DNA from: Oscillospiraceae bacterium
GTDB lineage: Bacteria; Bacillota; Clostridia; Oscillospirales; Ruminococcaceae
Length of the DNA: 38,018 nucleotides
Direction: 5' to 3'
NCBI GenBank assembly: GCA_020024155.1
Contig: JAHHUE010000008.1
Location: 1 to 38,018, forward strand
Part shown: positions 30,983 through 38,018 of the stretch, one piece after another
Position numbering within the stretch: the stretch's first letter is position 1
How the letters are laid out: each line of letters starts with the position of its first letter
Translations under genes and position numbers: made by a program
Notes under the pieces: model-generated
Seen by the model: only the letters and a program-made list of their open reading frames with translations
The model's database searches: none
What the model was told of the DNA's origin: nothing

Positions 30983-31082
30983 TTTACATAGATTTTACAA
31001 AATATTACTTATAGCATTTACACAAGTTAAGTAGAATATATTTGAAAGAAATAACTAAAAAGTATAAAATTGAGGAAAATTT

Positions 31083-32828
31083 ATGAGTATTTTTAATGTA
31101 TTCACTCTATTTGGTGGACTTGCCATGTTTTTATATGGTATGGATGTTATGGGCAAAGCTTTGGAAAAACAAGCCGGAAGTAAGCTACACTCTATTCTTG
31201 AAAAATTAACATCAAGTCCTTTTAGGGGATTTATTCTTGGCCTTATCGTTACAGCTATAATTCAGTCTTCTTCTGCAACAACTGTTATGGTGGTTGGTTT
31301 TGTAAACTCTGGATTTATGACACTTGCTCAGGCTATTGGTGTTATTATGGGTGCTAATGTTGGTACAACTGTAACAGCTTGGATTTTATCTTTATCAGGC
31401 ATACAGGGAGATTCCTTTATTATAACTCTCCTTAAACCTACAACTTTTGCACCTATTCTCGCTTTTATTGGTATCATTTTATATATGGCATCAAAAAAAG
31501 AAGAGAAGAAAAATATAGGTGTAATTCTATTAGGTTTCACAATTCTTATGTCTGGTATGGACATGATGTCTGGCGCAGTTAAACCTTTATCTAATGTGCC
31601 TGAATTCACACAACTATTTACAATATTCTCAAATCCTATTCTTGGTTTAATTATTGGTGCTGTCCTTACAGGGATTATCCAGTCTTCTTCTGCATCTGTT
31701 GGTATATTACAGGCGCTATCTGTTACTGGGGCAGTAACTTATGGAAGTGCTATTCCAATCATTTTGGGGCAAAACATTGGCACTTGCATTACAGCTCTTC
31801 TCTCCTGCTTTGGTGCAAACACAAATGCAAAAAGAACTGCCGTTGTTCACTTATACTTCAACATTATTGGTTCAATTTCATTTATGATAATGTTCTATTT
31901 TGCAAATGGAATATTCCACTTCTCATTTATAAATGACAGCATAAACGCAGCAGGTATATCAATTGTTCACACATTATTTAATGTTACAGCAACAGCAGTA
32001 ATGCTTCCATTAGCTAAGGTTTTAGAAAAACTTGCTTGTGCAACAATTAAAGATGACAAAAAAGAAGAAAAATTTCAGCTTTTGGACGAAAGACTTGTTC
32101 AAACACCAGCAATTGCAGTTGAACAAAGTAAAAAAGTAGTTCAACTTATGGTTAACGAGGCTCACGATTCTGTTATTAAGTCATTTAAGCTATTAGAAAA
32201 ATGGAATGATACTGTTTCTGACGAAATAATTTCCAGCGAAAAAACAGTGGATAAGTACGAAGATAAGCTTAGTACATATCTTTTGAAAATATCTAACCAA
32301 GACCTTAATCAATCAGAAAGCCGTGAACTTACAAAAATTCTTCATGTAATCGGAGATTTTGAAAGAATAAGTGACCATTCAGTAAACATTTTAAAAATTG
32401 CAGATGAAATAAAAAGGAAAAATATAACATTTTCAAACAGTGCTTCCAATGAAATTTATGTTTTAAAGAAAGCAACTATTGAAATAGTAAATATAACCTT
32501 AACAGCTTACCAAGAAAATAACTTTAATTTAGCATTGCAAACACAACCTCTTGAAAAAGTTATTGACGAGCTTGCTTATGAAATAAAAGACTTCCATATA
32601 GAAAGACTTAAAAATAATAATTGTACAATAGAACACGGATTTATACTCTCAGACCTTCTTAATAACTGCAAACGACTTGCTGACCATTGCTCAAATATTT
32701 CAATTGCTCTTATCGAATCAAAATCAGACTCTTTTGCTCCACATGGATATGTGAAAAATCTTAAAAGTCAAAGTGCTGATAATTATTATTCTCTACTTGA
32801 ACAAAAAAGAGCAGAATTTAAAATTTAA
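31083..32828 (+). CDS. Na+/phosphate symporter with C-terminal PhoU domain
   Basis: A 581-residue protein of the NptA/PNaS (SLC34-like) family. Its inverted repeat is marked by two Q-S-S-S-A motifs (Q61 and Q200), each in a re-entrant hairpin, within about 8-10 membrane helices up to residue 320. Residues about 345-560 form a soluble PhoU-type helical bundle, common in bacterial members and thought to regulate phosphate entry. Imports inorganic phosphate with Na+, which would use the sodium gradient that hppA and the Mrp complex could build. The GAGG site is 8 bases from the ATG. The stop codon directly abuts the tRNA-Leu promoter. Confidence 0.92.
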   Translation: MSIFNVFTLFGGLAMFLYGMDVMGKALEKQAGSKLHSILEKLTSSPFRGFILGLIVTAIIQSSSATTVMVVGFVNSGFMTLAQAIGVIMGANVGTTVTAWILSLSGIQGDSFIITLLKPTTFAPILAFIGIILYMASKKEEKKNIGVILLGFTILMSGMDMMSGAVKPLSNVPEFTQLFTIFSNPILGLIIGAVLTGIIQSSSASVGILQALSVTGAVTYGSAIPIILGQNIGTCITALLSCFGANTNAKRTAVVHLYFNIIGSISFMIMFYFANGIFHFSFINDSINAAGISIVHTLFNVTATAVMLPLAKVLEKLACATIKDDKKEEKFQLLDERLVQTPAIAVEQSKKVVQLMVNEAHDSVIKSFKLLEKWNDTVSDEIISSEKTVDKYEDKLSTYLLKISNQDLNQSESRELTKILHVIGDFERISDHSVNILKIADEIKRKNITFSNSASNEIYVLKKATIEIVNITLTAYQENNFNLALQTQPLEKVIDELAYEIKDFHIERLKNNNCTIEHGFILSDLLNNCKRLADHCSNISIALIESKSDSFAPHGYVKNLKSQSADNYYSLLEQKRAEFKI

Positions 32829-32857
32829 TTGACAAACTATAATGTGTATGGTATAAT
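32829..32857 (+). promoter_or_regulatory. Consensus promoter of tRNA-Leu
   Basis: Perfect TTGACA (32829-32834), 17-bp spacer, perfect TATAAT (32852-32857). The -35 starts on the base after the symporter stop codon. Confidence 0.9.
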
Positions 32858-32882
32858 CAACTTCGTTACAAGCACATTATAT

Positions 32883-32965
32883 GCGGGTGTGGCGGAATTG
32901 GCAGACGCGCTAGACTTAGGATCTAGTGTCTACACGTGCAGGTTCAAGTCCTGTCACCCGCACCA
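32883..32965 (+). tRNA. tRNA-Leu (anticodon TAG)
   Basis: An 83-nt class II tRNA with encoded CCA (32963-32965). Acceptor GCGGGTG pairs with CACCCGC, discriminator A; the anticodon stem CTAGA/TCTAG encloses loop CTTAGGA, giving anticodon TAG; a variable arm and T loop TTCAAGT follow. The second mobile element abuts its 3' end, so this gene is the probable attachment site of the right-hand element. Confidence 0.97.
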
Positions 32966-32970
32966 AAGTG

Positions 32971-33014
32971 AAAAGCCTTTGAAATTGGGAAAAAACCCTA
33001 TTTTAAAGGCTTTT
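32971..33014 (+). terminator. Terminator of tRNA-Leu
   Basis: Outer arms AAAAGCCTTT (32971-32980) and AAAGGCTTTT (33005-33014) with an inner GGG/CCC pairing and a T tract. The right half is nearly identical to the hairpin beside tRNA-Ala (3987-4009). Confidence 0.8.
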
Positions 33015-33069
33015 TTCTTGTTTTATGACTTCTGTTTAATGCCTAGAAATGCCCGAAAATACACTTAAA

Positions 33070-33091
33070 TTGACACAGTATTGACACAGTA
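33070..33091. repeat. Tandem repeat TTGACACAGTA x2, period 11
   Basis: Two exact, adjoining 11-bp copies (33070-33080 and 33081-33091), 105 bp from the tRNA-Leu 3' end. Such tandem sites are characteristic of integrase arm binding at an att end. The copies are not -35 boxes of any visible gene. Confidence 0.6.
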
Positions 33092-33120
33092 ACTTTAAGA
33101 TATATAAACTAATTACAATA

Positions 33121-33153
33121 AAAAAGACCAGAGAATAATCTCTGGTCCTTTTT
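33121..33153 (-). terminator. Terminator of the giant phage-type gene
   Basis: Arms GACCAGAGA and TCTCTGGTC (33126-33147) with A and T tracts on both sides; leftward it lies 10 bp after the stop codon. Confidence 0.85.
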
Positions 33154-33162
33154 TATGTTTTC

Positions 33163-36100
33163 TTATCTATATGGATTTTTCTTTGCCTTTGGGAACATCA
33201 TTTCAAACATCAATGCTTTTTGTTCTTTTGTCCAATTTGTACCGTCAAGATATTGTATAAGTTCTTCCTGTTTTAGATTTCCATTACCATCATAATCGGC
33301 ATCTTTCCTCATATTTAATACTGCGTTGTATGCTGTTTTTCTATCCATACCATATTTTACAAAATTATCTATTTTATCAACATTCTTTTCTGCTGCACTC
33401 ATACTTTTTTCTTTTGGTTCTGCTTTTGCTTTCCTTGATTGTTTTGCAAGCTTAAATGATTCAGTGTTACTCATTCCAGATTTTTTGAACATATCAAAAT
33501 ATACCGTTTCTTCTTTCGATAAACCTTTAAATCCATTATCTACATACTCTTTAGCTTCTGGAATACTCCATTTTCCAAACACTGCAGTTTTTGCGTTTTT
33601 AAGTGGATTTGATGTATTAAAGGCAAATTGTACTTTTTTATCTCCTTCATCATCAACTGAATACTGTACACCTTTATTATTTACAATCAAATCGTATGCG
33701 TCAAAAGCTTTTTTAGCTTGTCCGCCTGCAAATGGCATACCTAAATACCAAAGTGGTTTCGTTGCTTCTTTTTTAATAATATCGTTTTTCTTTTCTTGTG
33801 AAACTTCATTATCAAATAGTTTTAACATCTGTGCTCCATTCGGTAATGCACTGCTTATAGGAATACGACCACCGCCAACAAGTCCGCTTACAAAAGGCAA
33901 TTCCTCAGCTACATTTGTTATTGTATTTGAAATTGCTTTACTTGGTTTTTCTGTTGTGAAATCATTGTATATTTCATATCCTATATCGATAGGGTCAAAT
34001 GCTGGTTTTCTTCCAATGAGTTTTTCATATCCTATATTATACAACCATGATGCAATAGCATATTTTGCAATAGCAAATACAATACTCATCATTCCTTTTT
34101 CCTGTAAATTTCTTGGTAAATCTTTTACAAGATATCTAAGTTGGTTATTCTGTTCAACTTGAAACATAGTTATAGCTTTAGTAAGAGGATTTTTAACATC
34201 AAAGATTAAAGGAACTGCACCTTTTGACCTATCTGCCAGTATGCTTGCTGCAAATATATTCGCATTTTCCATAGCAGAGTCATAGTCCATACCACTGTCT
34301 ATGTTCTGTAAATATTTTGCTCTTGTAACAACATTTGATGTAAAACAATCTATCATTTCCATTAAAGCTCCGGCTTTTTTACTTGCTTTCTGCATTTTTG
34401 TTAACATAAGCTTATCACTGGGAAATCTATTTGTAAGAAAATCGCTACTTGATACAAATCCATCATCTTTACCAAACATATATTTCATTGTATCATTCAT
34501 AGCTCTGAGCATATTAACATTTTTTATTTCTCCACTAGCTTGTGCTATTGGTATAAAGTTTGTAAGTGCAGAGCCAATGTTCGCCCCTATCATATTTCCA
34601 GCTATTCTATTTTCCATCGCTTTTGATAAAGTGTATACTCCACGACCTACATCGTGTTCTATACCTCTATCAGTCGGACTTTTCTTACCAGCAAGATTAT
34701 TTGTATAATCTCTCAAATATGTTACAAAATTTGACAAATTGAAATTTTCTATTTCTTTAACCAAATCTTCTCTCAATTTGATTTTATCTTCTTCAGTATT
34801 ATCAAGCATTTCAATTCTATCAAATTCTTCCCTTACTGCTTTATCACCAGCAAGATAACGAAGTCTATTTTCAAAAGCTCTAAGATTTTGAATGTTATCT
34901 GTATGATATATAATGTTGGCCACTCCATCAATATACTGGTCAAAACCTTTTACTGCATCATATACTGTTAAATCTCCTTTTCTTGTAAGCGCATTTGCAA
35001 ACCATGTTTTACCTGGTTTAAATGTTTCTGTCATACCTGCAATACTTGTTGGTATTGTATTATTTTGAATTTCAAAACCAACTTTCCTTGCAAGATTTGT
35101 CAACACTGTATCATTTTCTTCTATAAAATGTGGAAAATAGTTTTTTATTTTTCCTAAAGGAGAATAACCATTTTTTAGTAAAACATCATTTGCCATATCA
35201 TAAAGGTCTTTATAAATTCTGGTAAATTCATTCACTGCATTTTTTATCTTTTCTAAATCTGCACCGCTGTTTTCTACTTGATTTTCTGTTATTTTCTTTT
35301 CTCCTAATAACTGAACAAGAGAACTTTCATTTACTTTCATTTTATAAGACTCATTATCATCATACACTGTGATATCATATAGTTTTTTATTGGAAGTATC
35401 TAAATTTAAAGCTCTAATTCTTTCTCTTAAAGAATTTTTAAGACGATTACTTTCAGCTTCTGACTTATGAATTGGAGAAATATATGCATCTATAATATTC
35501 TGTGCAACTTTGCTGTCTGGAACTATATCTCGTATATTTCTTTCAAATGTTTCAGTTGAATATGCAAGTCCTATATTTTTATCTTTCCATGCTCTAAATG
35601 TTTTAAGAATATTATCTGCTGTATCATTTCTATATTGTGTTATCTCTTTCTTATATTGTCTTATTGGCTTTTTTGCATCTTCCAAAGCTTTTTTAGCTGA
35701 AAATACGGCAAGAATTTCATTTCTGTTATCACCAGTCACAAGGTTAGGGTCTCCACCATTTACAAGGGTTTCAACTATCTTTCTATCCTTCTCAGTTAAA
35801 AGAATATCTTTTAAAACTTTATTGTATTCTTTTTGAGCCTCATAAATTTTTTTCTGTGCAGACTTATACTCTTCTTGTGTCATAGGCTTATAGTTTGCTT
35901 TTCGTTGTTCTTTTTCTGTTATGATACGACGATTATCAGCCTCAAATTTTTCAACTTGATTAAGCTCTTTAACATATTTATTTATAGCATACTGCAAATC
36001 TTGTTTTATGAACTCTCTGTATTCATCACTACTTTCACCATAATATTTTTCCAAACTCATTTCTTTTGCTTTAAGGCTATCATATACTTCACCTATTCTG

Positions 36101-38018
36101 ACAATTTGGTCTTCCGGATTTACTATTGATGATGAAAATAACTCTGGATAATTTTCACTAAAATCTTTATAAAGAATATCTACAGCTATACCATCTTTCG
36201 AAAAAATCAACTTTCCAAAATATCTTTTTCGTATGTCTTGAAATACTTCTGTTGGTGTATACTTGAATTTTATATCACGCAATTCTCTTTTTAACGAACT
36301 GTATTGCTGTATAAAATTATCATCTATAATTTTACCTTTTTTAAATGCAGTATCCATTATTTTATTTATTTCAGCATTATCTATTTTCCCTGTTGATTTT
36401 ACTTGTTGTGATATGCTTTTAACCATATCTTTAATAATGCCTTGTTTATCTGCATACGGCACACCAAAAGCATTGCTTATACTTTTTATAAGTGTATTTT
36501 CTGCTTTTCTTTGAATTTCTGCGCTTTTAGCCGTAACACCATTTTTTGAGATTTTTTCAATAGATTCTTGAATGCTAAGTCCTTTAAAGTCATTTTGTTT
36601 GCTTGAATTTTCTATTAAATTTATTGACTTTTTAATATCAGCATTATTTGTGTCATTTTCCAACAAATTATTACCATTGATATTGTTTTCTTTATGGTGT
36701 ATATTATCAACATAGGTGGTATTATCCAAATGCCCATTAATTGGTGATGGGGATTTAATGGATAATCCGCCTTTCTTTTTTACTAAAACTAAATTGTCTT
36801 TTTTTATTTCACGATTTATATATTCATTAGTATCGCTTATATGATATTTTAAAGTTGTAGCAGAGTCACTAACTCCACGCATATATTTTTCAATTTCTAA
36901 TACTGCATTATCAAGCCTTGCCCTTTCGCTGTTTGTCAGCTTAATTGCAAGGTTATTTTTTATTTTTCGTAATAAATCACTGATAATAGTAATAATATTG
37001 TTGTTTTTCTTTGTCTTTTCTATAAATGACACTGGATCTTGTATAACTTCTTCGCAAAGTTTTGCCAGTACTTCTTCTGATAATGCATCTTGGCTTATAT
37101 ATCCATTTTCGTCTATCATTGATTTATATGCAGGGTTTGCTGAGTCTGCATAAGATAGCATTACTCTTTCAGCATAATCTTTTAAATACGCATTACCTTC
37201 TGCATAGTTTCTTATTTGTTCGTAAAGTCTTTTATACTCTGCTCTATTGTTATTTTTTAGTCCATGTAATGTTTCGTGTATTGCTGTTTTATACATAACA
37301 TTGCTATCTTGAACATTTATATAAATAGTATCTTTATCAATAAAACCATTTCCAACACTATCTGCTGGAGCTTGATAATATTTAACTTTCAATCCTCTTT
37401 TAGATGCAAAATCTTCTATATTAGTTACAACATCTATCTTACCTTCTACAATAGCACTATCTCTTACTCTTCCACTTTCTGTGTCTATTTTTTGATAGTC
37501 TATATTAACTTGTCTATTTTTTATTTGAGAAATATTTTCATCAACATTTTCAATTACATTCATATTCTCATTTTGATGAATTGGCTCTGCATCTGCTGAG
37601 CCTTCTGTATTTGAAAATACTTCACTTTGACTATTTATTTTTGTATTAGTTGGAATTTCTATATTCGGTAATATTTCATTTTGATTATAAATATTATCTT
37701 TACTCAATATATCTGTTTGTGTATCATCTATTTTAGTTTCTTGGTGCTGTCTTTTAGTTTTAACATCATGGTTTTTACCTTGTAAAATACTTCTTGTTCC
37801 ACCAAAAAGTCCACCTACAAAAGCACCTTGAGCACCTGCATATAACTGTTCTTTTATATCTCTCGGAGTGTCTTCATCTAATATTAAATTTTGATATATT
37901 CTCTGTAAATCATATTCTGCTATTTCTTCAAAACCTTCTGACATCATATCGCCAAAAATTTGTCCTGCTTTTGTGGATGACATTTTAGAAATATAATCAA
38001 CTGCTTTTTGCGGAAGTT
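33163..38018 (-). CDS. Giant polyvalent phage-type protein (5' end outside window)
   Basis: At least 1618 residues; the frame stays open to the window edge, upstream of the first visible ATG at 37983, so the protein is longer. Counting from that ATG: about 49-62 is a glycine zipper (A-G-A-Q-G-A-F-V-G-G-L-F-G-G), 85-160 is Asn/Gln-rich linker, 236-240 is a zincin H-E-T-L-H, then long charged helical regions, a helical segment rich in conserved aromatic residues (about 940-1330), and one or two hydrophobic helices near 1340-1370. A canonical EF-hand loop D-Y-D-G-N-G-N-L-K-Q-E-E closes the protein (1563-1574). This matches the huge multidomain proteins of phages and ICEs (large polyvalent proteins), thought to be injected with DNA. 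No specific activity beyond a possible metalloprotease is assigned. Confidence 0.8.
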   Translation of the reverse strand, partial: LPQKAVDYISKMSSTKAGQIFGDMMSEGFEEIAEYDLQRIYQNLILDEDTPRDIKEQLYAGAQGAFVGGLFGGTRSILQGKNHDVKTKRQHQETKIDDTQTDILSKDNIYNQNEILPNIEIPTNTKINSQSEVFSNTEGSADAEPIHQNENMNVIENVDENISQIKNRQVNIDYQKIDTESGRVRDSAIVEGKIDVVTNIEDFASKRGLKVKYYQAPADSVGNGFIDKDTIYINVQDSNVMYKTAIHETLHGLKNNNRAEYKRLYEQIRNYAEGNAYLKDYAERVMLSYADSANPAYKSMIDENGYISQDALSEEVLAKLCEEVIQDPVSFIEKTKKNNNIITIISDLLRKIKNNLAIKLTNSERARLDNAVLEIEKYMRGVSDSATTLKYHISDTNEYINREIKKDNLVLVKKKGGLSIKSPSPINGHLDNTTYVDNIHHKENNINGNNLLENDTNNADIKKSINLIENSSKQNDFKGLSIQESIEKISKNGVTAKSAEIQRKAENTLIKSISNAFGVPYADKQGIIKDMVKSISQQVKSTGKIDNAEINKIMDTAFKKGKIIDDNFIQQYSSLKRELRDIKFKYTPTEVFQDIRKRYFGKLIFSKDGIAVDILYKDFSENYPELFSSSIVNPEDQIVRIGEVYDSLKAKEMSLEKYYGESSDEYREFIKQDLQYAINKYVKELNQVEKFEADNRRIITEKEQRKANYKPMTQEEYKSAQKKIYEAQKEYNKVLKDILLTEKDRKIVETLVNGGDPNLVTGDNRNEILAVFSAKKALEDAKKPIRQYKKEITQYRNDTADNILKTFRAWKDKNIGLAYSTETFERNIRDIVPDSKVAQNIIDAYISPIHKSEAESNRLKNSLRERIRALNLDTSNKKLYDITVYDDNESYKMKVNESSLVQLLGEKKITENQVENSGADLEKIKNAVNEFTRIYKDLYDMANDVLLKNGYSPLGKIKNYFPHFIEENDTVLTNLARKVGFEIQNNTIPTSIAGMTETFKPGKTWFANALTRKGDLTVYDAVKGFDQYIDGVANIIYHTDNIQNLRAFENRLRYLAGDKAVREEFDRIEMLDNTEEDKIKLREDLVKEIENFNLSNFVTYLRDYTNNLAGKKSPTDRGIEHDVGRGVYTLSKAMENRIAGNMIGANIGSALTNFIPIAQASGEIKNVNMLRAMNDTMKYMFGKDDGFVSSSDFLTNRFPSDKLMLTKMQKASKKAGALMEMIDCFTSNVVTRAKYLQNIDSGMDYDSAMENANIFAASILADRSKGAVPLIFDVKNPLTKAITMFQVEQNNQLRYLVKDLPRNLQEKGMMSIVFAIAKYAIASWLYNIGYEKLIGRKPAFDPIDIGYEIYNDFTTEKPSKAISNTITNVAEELPFVSGLVGGGRIPISSALPNGAQMLKLFDNEVSQEKKNDIIKKEATKPLWYLGMPFAGGQAKKAFDAYDLIVNNKGVQYSVDDEGDKKVQFAFNTSNPLKNAKTAVFGKWSIPEAKEYVDNGFKGLSKEETVYFDMFKKSGMSNTESFKLAKQSRKAKAEPKEKSMSAAEKNVDKIDNFVKYGMDRKTAYNAVLNMRKDADYDGNGNLKQEELIQYLDGTNWTKEQKALMFEMMFPKAKKNPYR

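Larger units (their letters stand above)
32966..38018. mobile_element. End of a second integrated element at tRNA-Leu (partial)
   Basis: Immediately downstream of tRNA-Leu come a terminator, a tandem 11-bp repeat and then a single leftward phage-type giant gene that fills the rest of the window. Gene content is unlike the core block. No integrase is seen on this side, so the integrase is either at the far end (integrase-distal attachment site) or lost. A prophage late region is likely; the element continues past the window. Confidence 0.65.

Noticed and set aside
32829..33068. Open reading frame of 79 codons across tRNA-Leu
   Set aside because: It covers the tRNA-Leu promoter, the whole tRNA and its terminator; no ribosome site; a chance frame.
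33326..34162. 278-codon plus-strand frame opposite the giant phage-type gene
   Set aside because: Composition is that of an antisense shadow, no ribosome site, and the minus-strand protein has recognisable motifs.
1..38018. CRISPR array, rRNA genes, insertion sequences
   Set aside because: No regularly spaced repeats, rRNA sequence, transposase or IS-type inverted repeats were seen on either strand.

Overview
The window looks like a piece of chromosome from a low-GC, Gram-positive anaerobe of the class Clostridia. The pointers are strong AT richness, AGGAGG-type ribosome sites, consensus TTGACA/TATAAT promoters, U-tailed hairpin terminators, and families typical of Clostridia (DUF951, DUF1622, DUF4364, a K+-dependent membrane pyrophosphatase, and the paired radical-SAM/DUF4130 repair genes). 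A gut Ruminococcaceae/Oscillospiraceae-like host is plausible, but I cannot name a species.

Layout: a core block (about 4.0-33.0 kb) lies between two tRNA genes, and each tRNA gene carries the end of an integrated element. On the left (1-4008) is the integrase end of a prophage or ICE inserted at the 3' end of tRNA-Ala(GGC). It has DUF3846, a Cro-like regulator, a divergent switch region with four copies of a 15-bp operator, a CI-like repressor, a small ImmA/IrrE-type protease, a membrane-anchored Mrr-type nuclease, a candidate antisense small RNA and a tyrosine integrase. On the right (from 32966) a second element abuts the 3' end of tRNA-Leu(TAG). Only its terminal gene is visible: a very large polyvalent phage protein with an HExxH motif and an EF-hand, running off the window edge.

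Core block, left to right: a membrane pyrophosphatase (hppA); a leftward housekeeping operon DUF951-prfA-tsaC-coaE-lytic transglycosylase-M18 aminopeptidase; a divergent three-S1-domain RNA-binding protein; a ten-gene leftward Mrp-type cation/proton antiporter operon with four separate antiporter-like subunits; fructose-6-phosphate aldolase-like fsa with a DUF1622 membrane gene; DUF4364; a radical-SAM plus DUF4130 DNA-repair pair under a two-site operator; a beta-CASP metallo-RNase; an ABC-F protein with one degenerate composite ATP site; a two-repeat peptidoglycan-binding protein; homoserine dehydrogenase; and a Na+/phosphate symporter with a PhoU domain.

The energetics genes fit together. 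An ion-pumping pyrophosphatase, a large Mrp-type Na+/H+ exchanger and a Na+-coupled phosphate importer suggest sodium/proton cycling matters to this cell; this is inference, as ion specificity cannot be read reliably here. The points most worth following up are the membrane-anchored nuclease inside the lysogeny module, the 15-bp operator arrays placed inside promoter spacers (in the phage switch and, with an unrelated sequence, at the repair operon), the antisense RNA upstream of the integrase, the four-antiporter Mrp operon, and the matching 11-bp-period repeats beside both occupied tRNA genes.
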